NCBI GenBank assembly: GCA_937899155.1
Contig: CALDJM010000010.1
Coordinates: 1 to 33,412 of the forward strand
Origin: an uncultured bacterium
GTDB taxonomy: Bacteria; Patescibacteriota; Dojkabacteria; SC72
Length of the DNA: 33,412 nt
Direction: 5' to 3'
Shown in pieces: positions 8,061 to 16,440 of this stretch; position 1 is the first letter of the stretch, and each line of letters opens with the position of its first letter. A model generated the notes under the pieces. The model had not been told where the DNA came from, ran no database searches, and saw only the letters and a list, made by a program, of their open reading frames with translations. A program made the position numbers and the translations under genes.

Positions 8061-8136
8061 ATTACAGTTGATACAGACCTGTCCTGCATTGTTACTGCAC
8101 AAAAAAAGCATCTGACAGAAATTGTTTAGAAGGAGG

Positions 8137-8772
8137 CTAGATTTCAATCATTCTCCACTCATTTTCTGCAATCACTATGTGATCTAAAAGGGTTAACCCT
8201 ACAAGTTCTAAGCTCTGCTTCATTCTTTTTGTAATTTCAATATCTCCCATACTAGGTGTGCTATCACCTGAAGGATGATTATGTGCCATCACAACACTAC
8301 TTGCATTAACTTCCAATGCTGGAATTATGATATCCCTAGGGAGGACATTTACCCCATCAAGAGTACCTATACATACTGTCCTTTTTGCAATTACTTCAAA
8401 TCTAGAATTAAGAAATATAGCTACAACATGTTCCTGCTTCCTCTTCCCTATATACTTTAGAACTTTATATGCATCTTCTGAACTCTTAATCCTAACTCTC
8501 TGTTTGCTGCCAAGGTCATACATTCTCCTACCCAACTCAATACCACAAAGTATCTTCATACCCGTAACTCGACCAATACCTGTAACTGCACATATATCGT
8601 CCAAAGTAACCTGTTTGTTTCTCTCAAGGACACCCCTTATCTTCCGAAGCACACCTCTGGAAACAGACATAAAATCCTTTCCCTTTACACCTCTACCAAC
8701 TAAAATTGCCAACAATTCCATATCCGAAAGAGAATCCAATCCATGTTTTGTATACTTTTCCCTAGGAAGCAT
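8137..8772 (-). CDS. radC: RadC-family JAB1/MPN protein
   Basis: RadC proteins have a helix-hairpin-helix DNA-binding region followed by a JAMM metalloprotease-like domain; the biochemical role is unsettled, and the gene is part of competence regulons in several bacteria. Here the HhH region (VTGIGRVTGMKIL) lies at about residues 60-75 and the JAMM signature HNHPSGDSTPSMGD is complete (His, His and Asp ligands), with the family's Glu in the strand before it. I chose the ATG at 8772 (211 aa); an in-frame TTG at 8778 overlaps the -10 box. The gene has its own promoter sharing a 21-bp element with dprA. Confidence 0.93.
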   Translation of the reverse strand: MLPREKYTKHGLDSLSDMELLAILVGRGVKGKDFMSVSRGVLRKIRGVLERNKQVTLDDICAVTGIGRVTGMKILCGIELGRRMYDLGSKQRVRIKSSEDAYKVLKYIGKRKQEHVVAIFLNSRFEVIAKRTVCIGTLDGVNVLPRDIIIPALEVNASSVVMAHNHPSGDSTPSMGDIEITKRMKQSLELVGLTLLDHIVIAENEWRMIEI

Positions 8773-8777
8773 AACCA

Positions 8778-8811
8778 ATTATATTGGAGGATTATTAAAT
8801 CTAGATTAACT
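8778..8811 (-). promoter_or_regulatory. radC promoter with 21-bp element shared with dprA
   Basis: Minus strand: the 21-bp element (8811-8791, core palindrome AATCTAGATT), 7 bp, TATAAT (8783-8778), 5 bp, ATG (8772). The -35 position is occupied by ATCTAG instead of TTGACA. The transcript would begin at or next to the ATG. The same element, spacing and -10 position occur before dprA. Confidence 0.75.
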
Positions 8812-8844
8812 CTGTTCTATGAGATAGTACTTGAAACAATACCA

Positions 8845-11001
8845 TTACTTACCCTTCTTTTTACTCTTACTCTTACTCTTTTTGATATACCTACAATCTG
8901 GATAGTTACTACACCCTACAAAAACCCTCCCCCACTTACTCCTTCTTTCCACCAAGTTATGACCACACTCAGGACACTTTTCCTTCAACAACAAAGGCAA
9001 TGTCCCCTTACAATCAGGATATTTTTCACAAGCCCAGAACTTCCCATACTTACCAATCTTCAGAATTAATTTCCCTCCACATTTGGGACATTTCTCAGGC
9101 CTAGCATACTTGTCAAAATCAATACTCTGCTCATTACCCTCAATATCCTTCATACCTTTACATTCTGGGAATTTCGCACAACTCAAAAACTTCCCATACC
9201 TTCCCACTCTAACAACCATCTCCCCACCACACTCAGGACACTTCTCATCTGACTTACCCAAAATTACAACATCTTCTTTTTTCACATCAGCCTCAGCTTT
9301 TGTAATTCCCTCAACCAACATTTTGAATTCTTTATCAATCACAGGAACATACTCCTTCTTCCCCAAAGAAATATCATCAAAATCATTCTCAACATCAGCT
9401 GTATATTCATAATCAACCAACCTCGAGAAATTATTCTTCAAAAAATTAGTCACCAATCTACCCACATCAACAGGCACCAAAGCTTTTTGCTCTTTTACAA
9501 CATAGCCTCTTGCCATAATGGTGGAAATAATTGTTGCATATGTAGAAGGCCTGCCAATACCAAGTGCTTCTAATTTTTTAATCAAAGAAGCTTCTGTATA
9601 TCTTGCAGGAGGTTGTGTAAATTTCTGTTCATTTACAAATTTCTCCTTCTTTAAAGTATCGCCCTTTTCAATACTATACATCTCTTGCAATCCTTCCTCT
9701 TGACTCTTAATATGCAGGACTTTTCTAAAGCCATCAAAGAGGACCTTTTCACCACCCATTGTAAATTCATACTCAGGTTTCTTAGGATTTTCTGGAACTA
9801 TACTGACGGTCAGAACCTCCACCTCCTTATTACTCATCTGGCTAGAAACAGCCCTCTTCCATATCAGCTCATACAACCTACCTGCAAAATCACCTAGCTC
9901 TTTACTAATTCTTTTAGAGTCGACATAGAAATCCGTGGGCCTAATAGCCTCGTGTGCCTCCTGTGCATTCTTAGCTTTTGTTTTGTAGAAATTAGGTTTT
10001 TCTGGAATATACTCTTTACCATACCTTCCCTCGACCAATTCTCTCACTGCACTAATTGCTTTCTGACTCAAAAACACAGAATCTGTTCTCATATATGTAA
10101 TATATCCCGCTTGATACAAACTCTGTGCAACACTCATAGTTCTTTTAGATGTAAAGCCAAGTGCATTATATGCAGATTGCTGAAGTGTAGAAGTCGTAAA
10201 TGGAGGATATGCATGTTTACTTGCTTTTTTCTTATTAACACTCTTAACTACAAAATCACTATCCCCTATCTCTTTCTCAAAATCCAAGACTTCTTTTTCT
10301 GTCTTAGGAATATACTTCTTACCATCTTTACGAACTAGCTTTGCTTCAAGTTTATTCTTCTCCTTGTCATTCACAACAACCTTTACATCCCAATACTCTT
10401 GAGAATCAAATGCCTCTCTCTCCTCCTCTTTCTCAACAATTAACCTTAAAGCAACAGACTGGACTCTACCTGCAGAGAGACCGTACCAAATCTTTTTCCA
10501 AAGCAATTCTGAAAGTTTATATCCAACCAACCTATCAAGCACTCTTCTTGCCTTTTGTGCATCTACCAAATTCATATCAATTTTAGAAGGTTTTGCAATG
10601 GCTTCTTTAATAACATTACTCGTAATCTCATGAAAGGTAACTCTCTTTGGATCTTTCAAGCCCAAAGAATTTGCTGTATGCCATGCAATTGCCTCACCTT
10701 CCCTATCTGGGTCCATTGCTAAATATACATTCCCATCCTTCGGTACTGCTTTTTTCAATTCTTTAACAACCTTCCCCTTTCCGTATATCTGCTCCCAAAG
10801 AGGTTCATACTCTTTTTCAACATCAACCCCTAGCTTACTCTTAGGTAGATCTATTATATGACCAACCGTTGCCAAGACTTTATATTCTTTCCCCAAATAT
10901 TTATTTATTGTTTTCGCTTTGGAAGGAGACTCAACAATCAAAAGGTTTTTATAACCCAAATCTCTCTTCTTTGTTGTTTTTTTGACTTTACTTTTTGCCA
11001 T
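8845..11001 (-). CDS. topA: DNA topoisomerase I (type IA)
   Basis: Relaxes negative supercoils by single-strand passage. The 718-aa protein starts with the TOPRIM domain (NLLIVESPSKAKTINKYLG, then the acidic DxDxE motif in AMDPDREGEAIAWH). The active-site Tyr is Tyr303 in ITYMRTDS. Three C-terminal zinc ribbons follow (CPECGGEM, CPKCGGKL and CPECGHNL, each closed by a second Cys pair such as FPECKG), and the protein ends in a Lys-rich tail. This is the full bacterial layout. The gene has its own extended -10 promoter and lies between radC and dprA in the same direction. The start is the ATG at 11001, directly after the promoter. Confidence 0.97.
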   Translation of the reverse strand: MAKSKVKKTTKKRDLGYKNLLIVESPSKAKTINKYLGKEYKVLATVGHIIDLPKSKLGVDVEKEYEPLWEQIYGKGKVVKELKKAVPKDGNVYLAMDPDREGEAIAWHTANSLGLKDPKRVTFHEITSNVIKEAIAKPSKIDMNLVDAQKARRVLDRLVGYKLSELLWKKIWYGLSAGRVQSVALRLIVEKEEEREAFDSQEYWDVKVVVNDKEKNKLEAKLVRKDGKKYIPKTEKEVLDFEKEIGDSDFVVKSVNKKKASKHAYPPFTTSTLQQSAYNALGFTSKRTMSVAQSLYQAGYITYMRTDSVFLSQKAISAVRELVEGRYGKEYIPEKPNFYKTKAKNAQEAHEAIRPTDFYVDSKRISKELGDFAGRLYELIWKRAVSSQMSNKEVEVLTVSIVPENPKKPEYEFTMGGEKVLFDGFRKVLHIKSQEEGLQEMYSIEKGDTLKKEKFVNEQKFTQPPARYTEASLIKKLEALGIGRPSTYATIISTIMARGYVVKEQKALVPVDVGRLVTNFLKNNFSRLVDYEYTADVENDFDDISLGKKEYVPVIDKEFKMLVEGITKAEADVKKEDVVILGKSDEKCPECGGEMVVRVGRYGKFLSCAKFPECKGMKDIEGNEQSIDFDKYARPEKCPKCGGKLILKIGKYGKFWACEKYPDCKGTLPLLLKEKCPECGHNLVERRSKWGRVFVGCSNYPDCRYIKKSKSKSKKKGK

Positions 11002-11009
11002 ACCCCACC

Positions 11010-11018
11010 ATTATACCA
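11010..11018 (-). promoter_or_regulatory. topA extended -10 promoter, leaderless spacing
   Basis: Extended -10 TGGTATAAT on the minus strand (TATAAT at 11015-11010), only 8 nt before the ATG at 11001. No good -35 at 17 bp; TTAACA is present but too close. With a usual start 6-8 nt after the -10 box, the mRNA would have almost no leader. Confidence 0.7.
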
Positions 11019-11038
11019 TCTCTTAATTTGTTAACCAG

Positions 11039-11115
11039 ACCTGGTCGACAGGAAAAGTGAATCTAGGAAATGGTTTGAATGCAATTTTAAAAGAAATTTA
11101 ATGTTACTATAGGGG
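11039..11115 (-). repeat. 77-bp intergenic element, copy 2 (between dprA and topA)
   Basis: Begins one base after the dprA stop codon and ends 21 bp before the topA extended -10. It shares length and both ends with 7984-8060 (TGTCGACCAGGT identical, CCCC and ATAGTAA identical). Here the right end extends into the near-palindrome CCTGTCGACCAGG. Confidence 0.55.
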
Positions 11116-11772
11116 CTAGTAATAGAATGAGAACTGCCCTCCCACCAATCCGACAACTTCCTTCATATCTTCGATACTTGTTAAGATGTTTGCCCCTTGT
11201 TTCGCTAGGAGATTACAACCTCTTGAGACATTACTCGTTATATTACCTGGAACGACATATACATCTCTATTATAATCCAAAGCTAGCTGTGCGGTTGTTA
11301 GAGACCCACTGTTTTCTCCTGCCTCTATTACAATTACAGATTTCGACACTCCTGCTAATATCCTGTTTCTTTCAATGTACATATATTTATTCAATTTCGT
11401 ACCTTCTCTATGTTCAGCAATCAGAAGCTCTGTTTTCTGTATTTCCTTCCAAATCTCTCTGTTACAAGCAGGTATGGCAGTATCAATACCTCCTGGTACG
11501 ACAGCTATAGTTCTTACACCTCTTTGTAAACATTTTCTATGTACATACCCATCAATACCTCTTGCCAAACCACTAACAACTACTATTTCTAATTCTTTAA
11601 GAAAAGGAGCAATAAACATATCCAAAACTTTCATTCCATACGAAGTTATGCTCCTTGTCCCAACAATTGAGATGCAACACTTGTTTAGAAGAGATGTGTC
11701 TCCATAGCAGTATAGTTGTTTCGGTGGATCAGGTATCTCAGACAGAAGGTTACTAGGTTTAACAATTTTCAT
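11116..11772 (-). CDS. dprA: DprA/Smf family protein, core domain only
   Basis: DprA loads RecA on incoming single-stranded DNA during transformation. The Rossmann core is complete: CISIVGTRSITSYG, VVSGLARGIDGYVHR, IAVVPGGIDTAIPACN, ERNRILAGVSKSVIVIEAG, SGSLTTAQLALDYNRDVYVVPG. At 218 aa it is shorter than the usual 280-370: no room for an N-terminal SAM-like domain or a C-terminal winged helix. The start is set to the ATG at 11772 because an in-frame TTG six bases upstream overlaps the -10 box. Promoter shared in layout with radC, and both genes belong to competence regulons elsewhere (Streptococcus, Haemophilus), which supports a DNA-uptake role. Confidence 0.93.
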   Translation of the reverse strand: MKIVKPSNLLSEIPDPPKQLYCYGDTSLLNKCCISIVGTRSITSYGMKVLDMFIAPFLKELEIVVVSGLARGIDGYVHRKCLQRGVRTIAVVPGGIDTAIPACNREIWKEIQKTELLIAEHREGTKLNKYMYIERNRILAGVSKSVIVIEAGENSGSLTTAQLALDYNRDVYVVPGNITSNVSRGCNLLAKQGANILTSIEDMKEVVGLVGGQFSFYY

Positions 11773-11777
11773 ACCCA

Positions 11778-11811
11778 AGTATATCTTGGAATTATTAAAT
11801 CTAGATTAACT
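11778..11811 (-). promoter_or_regulatory. dprA promoter with 21-bp element shared with radC
   Basis: Minus strand: 21-bp element (11811-11791) identical to that of radC, 7 bp, TATACT (11783-11778), 5 bp, ATG (11772). Bases between the element and the ATG differ from radC, so the match is not due to a recent copy of the whole region. Confidence 0.75.
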
Positions 11812-11821
11812 GAGATATTAA

Positions 11822-12976
11822 CTAAATTCGCTTTTCGAATCTCCTCCTTCTACTCTCTACTTTCTTTTTAGCAGTAGCTTTTTTAGCAACTTCTATATCT
11901 TTAGATATCTGATTGGATATCTTAGAAACTTTAGACGATGCAGCTAAATATGCTTGTCTACTCTTTTTTACTATTGGAAATACTATTGTCCATGTTAAAC
12001 CAAGTATTACTAAAGCTCCTCCTATTACAATGGTTTTATTTGCCTCATCAAAGACACCTGTTTTAGGCATGGCCTTACCTGTGAAAGAAGTACTACCACC
12101 AGGAGTACCGCCATTCGCAGGAGTTCCTACACCTGGAGGAGCAACAACTCCTGGGTTTGAAATCCAGAAAACAGTCCTTCCAAATATACATGTTTCCTTA
12201 CTTCGCTGGGTCTTCCAACTAAAAGATACATTATGAGGACCATCATAGTGCTCCTTAGCAATAGGAGTTGAGACTGTGATTACCCTAACCTTATCTCCTG
12301 CATTGCCTGAAACTTTCAAGTCAACAGGATCGTTATCATCAGCTTTATATTTAAAACTCCAACCATCTATATAGAAATAGATATCATCAGATACCCCTAT
12401 ATCGTCTTGAGCTTGGACTGCCACTGTCAAGATCTCCCCTGGTTTGTATGGGTTATCTTCTCCTCGTAGTGGTACCACCCATTGGGTCTTACCTTCACAA
12501 GAAGATACTTGTTCTATTTTGAATATACCTGCCAAAGAACAAGTCCCACTACTATTACCTCCCGAATCTGTCCAAGAGTAAGAAATATTATTGTAATAAT
12601 GATAAGGTGCATTCATAGGAATAGTACTGGTAACCGTATAAGTATTTGCAGATCCATCAACAGGAGATATTCTCATAGTAGTACCAACCAAAATATCACT
12701 CGCAGGACAAGTAATTGCACTAATACCAACATTACATGGATATTCCCAACCATTAACATTCAAAATTACTGTCTTAATAGCCTCTGTATTTTGAATCTGA
12801 ACAGTTGTTTCCAAATTCTCCCCTACCTTATAAATTGTATCTTTTGGAGGAACAACCCACTTAGACCCAGTACCCACACATGCAGCAAATGTATCTCCAC
12901 TAAAGAAGAAAAAGAAACCTACAGAAAGTAACACTACAAAGAAAAGCTTACGAAAAACTGATGCTTTTGAAAACAT
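11822..12976 (-). CDS. Secreted two-module surface protein with MPKTG sorting signal
   Basis: A 384-aa exported protein of unknown function. It has a signal peptide (hydrophobic 8-26, likely cut near TFA-AC at 31). Two related modules follow, about 32-156 and 160-274; each begins with a Cys, then W-V-V-P, Y-K-x-G-E and a later GW, so the protein arose by internal duplication. A Gly/Pro linker leads to MPKTGVFDEANK (303-314), a hydrophobic helix (about 315-336) and a 48-residue Lys/Arg-rich tail ending RRRRFEKRI. The PKTGVFDE motif, helix and tail match the end of the 2409-4169 protein, so the same sorting or anchoring machinery is inferred. It lies after PBP2 but has its own promoter. No known domain recognised in the modules; beta-sandwich is a guess. 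Confidence 0.8.
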   Translation of the reverse strand: MFSKASVFRKLFFVVLLSVGFFFFFSGDTFAACVGTGSKWVVPPKDTIYKVGENLETTVQIQNTEAIKTVILNVNGWEYPCNVGISAITCPASDILVGTTMRISPVDGSANTYTVTSTIPMNAPYHYYNNISYSWTDSGGNSSGTCSLAGIFKIEQVSSCEGKTQWVVPLRGEDNPYKPGEILTVAVQAQDDIGVSDDIYFYIDGWSFKYKADDNDPVDLKVSGNAGDKVRVITVSTPIAKEHYDGPHNVSFSWKTQRSKETCIFGRTVFWISNPGVVAPPGVGTPANGGTPGGSTSFTGKAMPKTGVFDEANKTIVIGGALVILGLTWTIVFPIVKKSRQAYLAASSKVSKISNQISKDIEVAKKATAKKKVESRRRRFEKRI

Positions 12977-13008
12977 TATTACATTAAAACTAAGTTATAT
13001 ACTATAAA

Positions 13009-13037
13009 TGTATACAGTTTAAACAATACCCTGTCAA
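13009..13037 (-). promoter_or_regulatory. Promoter of the MPKTG surface protein
   Basis: -35 TTGACA (13037-13032), 17-bp spacer, -10 TATACA (13014-13009). The predicted start near 13002 gives a leader of about 27 nt without a Shine-Dalgarno motif. It lies between the PBP2 stop and the surface-protein ATG. Confidence 0.8.
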
Positions 13038-13053
13038 CTGTTCATAGTCCAAC

Positions 13054-15069
13054 CTACAACTTCCCATTCTCCTTCATCCAAACAATCATCTCCCTTGCTA
13101 CTTTCGCTGTATTGTAGCTCTGCCCACCATCTTCCAAAAACATTGTCAAAACATATTTAGGATTCTCTGACGGGAAAAACATAGTAACCCAAGCATGAGT
13201 ATGCTCATACACACCCTTCTCATTAACTTTACCAAACTCTGCAGTACCCGTCTTAGCAGAAACAGAAACACCCTCTATACCTGACAAAGGACGAATAGTG
13301 GCTCTAGGACCATTAACAGCATTCCACATTCCATCTTTAACAATCTTCACAGAATTCTCAGTAACGACATCCGTCCTCACAGGCTCAACTTTAACATCCT
13401 CTCTCTTCCCTCTCTCCTTCTCAAAAGATTTAGCCAGATGAGGAGTATTCAACTTTCCACCATTTGCAATTGCAGATGTCCAATTAGCCATCTGAATAGG
13501 TGTAGAAAGGGTAATTCCCTGTCCAATAACTGTATTACAAGAATCTCCCTCTGGATACCAAACAGGCTCAAGCCACGGACTCGTTTTTGAAAGTTCAATC
13601 TTGTTTTCAGGCGAAGGCAACCTTCCACTAGCCTCACCCGGAATATCAATATGAGTATACTCACCTACACCAAATTTCTTAAGATACGGTACAAGCCCAT
13701 TCATATCCCATCTCCTTATCATCTCACAAAAATATATATTCGACGAAACAGAGATAGCATCAATTAAATTCAATGGACCATGAGACCTATTACCGTACTC
13801 CTGAAATGAAGCACCACCCGTGAAAGTATATCCAGCACGACTCACATAAACAGTATTCCTAGTCAACACTCCTGCATCCAATCCACCTGCAGCGACTAGG
13901 ATTTTAAATGTCGATCCTGGAGGCATCTGTGCCGCAATAGCTCTGTTTAACAAAGGATTTCTTGGGTTATGCAGCAACTCATTAAATGCTCCCTGTGATA
14001 TTCCTCCTATGAAAGAATTATTATCATATCCTGGGTTAGAAACTAGTGCTAACAACTCACCATTTCGAACATCCTCGATTATCCCTGCGCCACCAACTGC
14101 CTTATAGTCAACCACTGCCTGCTCCATTAACTCATACAGTTTCTTTTGCACATCCAAATCTATTGTTAAATACAGGTTATCGCCAGAAACTGGTTCCTTA
14201 ACAATATATCCCTCCTCACTAAGTCTCCTACCAAGCGAATCAACCTCCCAAGCAATCTCACCATCATCACCCATTAAATGCTCATCATACTCCTTCTCTA
14301 GACCTATCCTCCCTACAACATCTGTTATCTTTGCATATTTCAATTTCTTTAAATCATCCGCTGTCACACTTCCTGTGTATCCTAAAATATGAGAGAGAGC
14401 TTCTCCGTGCAAGTATTCTCTCTTACTACCACTATCTATATACACACCTGGAAGCTCATTACTACTAGCCTTAATCTTAATCGCCATCTCATCATCAATA
14501 TCTCTAGCAACAAGAATTTCTGTGAAGTAAGTATCCTTTTCGTAAGTTGAATATATCTTCTCTAAAAGAGAAGAGAACTGCTCTTCTGTCTTACTGTTTT
14601 CACTCTTCCACAAATCACCCAAGATACCCCCTAGGGTATTACTTGCTTTTTCCAGGGCAACCGTATCCACATATCCCTTACTATCAATATATCTCTCTAT
14701 TGATAGGTACACATTCATCGAAGCAACATTTCTAACCAACAACTTACCATTTCTATCCATAATAACACCTCTCAAGGCCTTCTCCTCCCTTATACTTACC
14801 TGATTTCTCTTGGATTTTTTCAACATCTCCTCCCCCTTTACAATCTGCAAAGAAGCAAGTTGCGATATTAAGAAACCAAACAGAACAAGCCCTAAAAGAA
14901 GCAGTATTACAGCATTCCATGCAGGACTAAAGTTGTCCTCTCTCTTCGCTTTCACTCCTTCTTTAAGAGTATTCAGAATTTCTTTTGGTACAAAAGAGAA
15001 TTTAAAGGAAGAACCTCTCTTAGAAACACTCTCTTCATTTTGTAATTTCTTTGAAATCTTTAGTCCCAT
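13054..15069 (-). CDS. mrdA: Penicillin-binding protein 2 (elongation transpeptidase)
   Basis: Crosslinks peptidoglycan during side-wall growth with the Mre complex. The 671-aa protein has a cytoplasmic N-terminal part, one membrane helix (about 52-72), a dimerisation domain (ALRGVIMDRNGKLLVRN onward) and a transpeptidase domain with all three motifs: STFK (in MPPGSTFKIL), SSN (in SVSSNIYF) and KTGT (in SAKTGTAEF). It starts 4 bp after mreD, so it is translationally linked to the mreBCD run. RodA, the usual partner, is not in the window. PBP2 rather than PBP3 is preferred because of the mre neighbours. Confidence 0.93.
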   Translation of the reverse strand: MGLKISKKLQNEESVSKRGSSFKFSFVPKEILNTLKEGVKAKREDNFSPAWNAVILLLLGLVLFGFLISQLASLQIVKGEEMLKKSKRNQVSIREEKALRGVIMDRNGKLLVRNVASMNVYLSIERYIDSKGYVDTVALEKASNTLGGILGDLWKSENSKTEEQFSSLLEKIYSTYEKDTYFTEILVARDIDDEMAIKIKASSNELPGVYIDSGSKREYLHGEALSHILGYTGSVTADDLKKLKYAKITDVVGRIGLEKEYDEHLMGDDGEIAWEVDSLGRRLSEEGYIVKEPVSGDNLYLTIDLDVQKKLYELMEQAVVDYKAVGGAGIIEDVRNGELLALVSNPGYDNNSFIGGISQGAFNELLHNPRNPLLNRAIAAQMPPGSTFKILVAAGGLDAGVLTRNTVYVSRAGYTFTGGASFQEYGNRSHGPLNLIDAISVSSNIYFCEMIRRWDMNGLVPYLKKFGVGEYTHIDIPGEASGRLPSPENKIELSKTSPWLEPVWYPEGDSCNTVIGQGITLSTPIQMANWTSAIANGGKLNTPHLAKSFEKERGKREDVKVEPVRTDVVTENSVKIVKDGMWNAVNGPRATIRPLSGIEGVSVSAKTGTAEFGKVNEKGVYEHTHAWVTMFFPSENPKYVLTMFLEDGGQSYNTAKVAREMIVWMKENGKL

Positions 15070-15073
15070 TTCA

Positions 15074-15577
15074 TTATTTTAACCGAATTTGAGAAGCATT
15101 TCCTCTATCCCTAAATCTTCCAAACAAAACTTCAATTAAGAAAAGTAATAGTGTTGCAACTAAAGCTTTCACTATACACACAATTACCATCTTCCAATCT
15201 AAGAAACCAAACACTCCCTTTTCTAAAAAGTCTGGAAGAAGAATATTTGCAATACAAAAAAGCAAAGAAGCCACAAAATTACTAACATGCAACCCAATCA
15301 GGCTCTCTTCAGAAAAGAGGATAGAAAAAAGCCAAAGAACCAAAGATGGAAGAAGAAAAAGGACAAGGTTTGTCCCTAATCTATAATGCATAGTTACATC
15401 AAAGATTATCGACGAAACAACAGTAACTACAAGCAACCATCTCTTATCTACCTTTCTATACCCAAAAAGAAAAAAGAGAAAAGATACTCTAAAGTTTAAA
15501 AGTGAAAGAAAAAAGTTTTCAACAAACTGCAATACAAAGAGACCTATTCCTATTATCAATACTGTTAAAATCTGCAT
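15074..15577 (-). CDS. mreD: Rod-shape protein MreD
   Basis: Membrane component of the elongasome. The 167-aa protein is almost entirely hydrophobic with about five helices and has the MreD-type segment around FDVTMHYRLGTNL. Sequence identity in this family is low, so the call leans on the position between mreC (9 bp upstream) and PBP2 (4 bp downstream), plus length and topology. Confidence 0.88.
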   Translation of the reverse strand: MQILTVLIIGIGLFVLQFVENFFLSLLNFRVSFLFFLFGYRKVDKRWLLVVTVVSSIIFDVTMHYRLGTNLVLFLLPSLVLWLFSILFSEESLIGLHVSNFVASLLFCIANILLPDFLEKGVFGFLDWKMVIVCIVKALVATLLLFLIEVLFGRFRDRGNASQIRLK

Positions 15578-15586
15578 CTTTTTTAA

Positions 15587-16423
15587 TTATTTAATATTTA
15601 CAAACACACTCATCAAATCATCATAATCGATTAATGGAACAACCTTACCACTCCTAGATGTCTGTGCAGGATTTGAAGAAAGACCTGCAATTTTCCCAAC
15701 AACAAGAAAACCACTTACTTTAGGATCGCCCACAACAACTATATCACCATCTTCAACAGCAGAATCTGTTGAAATATTTTCAATTCTAATATGGTCTCCC
15801 ACTCCCTGTATCAAAGCCTTACTCAAAACCTCAACACTCTCCTTCACAATCTTACCCTGCTCCGCTCCTTTTTTAGTAATGAATGCTTCATAACTACTAC
15901 CTTTTGCTGTTGGAAGTACAACCTTACAACCTTGACTATCAACCCTCTCTACCACACCTAAAAAAAGATTACCCAACAAGACAGTATTGCCAACTTCAAC
16001 ACCATCTTTTTGACCAACATTTATTTTAAAAGAAGTATTTCTTTTCCCTCCTAAAACCTTTGCTGAGAGAAGCTTATGTTCTTTATCCCCCAGATTTAAC
16101 TGTCTCTTTAAAGAATCTCTTTCTTCTAGAAGAGTTGTATAGTAGCTATTATTCACATCCTTCTCATACATATCCAACTTCATCTGATTAAATTCTTTTC
16201 TAAATTCCGAAATCTTTACAATTGTTCCAAAATGTTCATTAATTTTACCTCCTAAATTACTACCATCTACCGCTATTGGCTCAAACAGAAAAGATGTACC
16301 CATTCTAATTGGTTCAAGAAGTTTAGTACTGTCAAGAAAGAGTAGACAGAGGGATATTAAAATAGCAACAGGCAGAAAGAGATCTTTACCAGCAAGCGAG
16401 AAAGTTTTCTTCTGCTTTTTCAT
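15587..16423 (-). CDS. mreC: Rod-shape protein MreC
   Basis: Periplasmic-side scaffold that links MreB filaments to the wall synthases. The 278-aa protein has one N-terminal helix (about 16-32), a coiled coil (about 75-115, ending LLEERDSLKRQL) and the double beta-barrel region with KVLGGKRNTSFKINVGQKDGV and GDIVVVGDPK. Length and layout fit the family. It begins 17 bp after mreB. Confidence 0.95.
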   Translation of the reverse strand: MKKQKKTFSLAGKDLFLPVAILISLCLLFLDSTKLLEPIRMGTSFLFEPIAVDGSNLGGKINEHFGTIVKISEFRKEFNQMKLDMYEKDVNNSYYTTLLEERDSLKRQLNLGDKEHKLLSAKVLGGKRNTSFKINVGQKDGVEVGNTVLLGNLFLGVVERVDSQGCKVVLPTAKGSSYEAFITKKGAEQGKIVKESVEVLSKALIQGVGDHIRIENISTDSAVEDGDIVVVGDPKVSGFLVVGKIAGLSSNPAQTSRSGKVVPLIDYDDLMSVFVNIK

Positions 16424-16440
16424 GAACTGAATATTTTAAA

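Noticed and set aside
8773..8788. CCAAT/ATTGG hairpin before radC as an RNA thermometer or attenuator
   Set aside because: The symmetry arises around the TATAAT box, which would not be transcribed if the start is at the ATG.
8327..8809. Plus-strand open frame opposite radC
   Set aside because: Mirror of the radC frame with codon use unlike a gene and no start context.
7984..11115. 77-bp elements as integron attC sites or tRNA genes
   Set aside because: Size would fit either, but there are no attC core sites (GTTRRRY-type ends), no cloverleaf and no T-loop motif on either strand.
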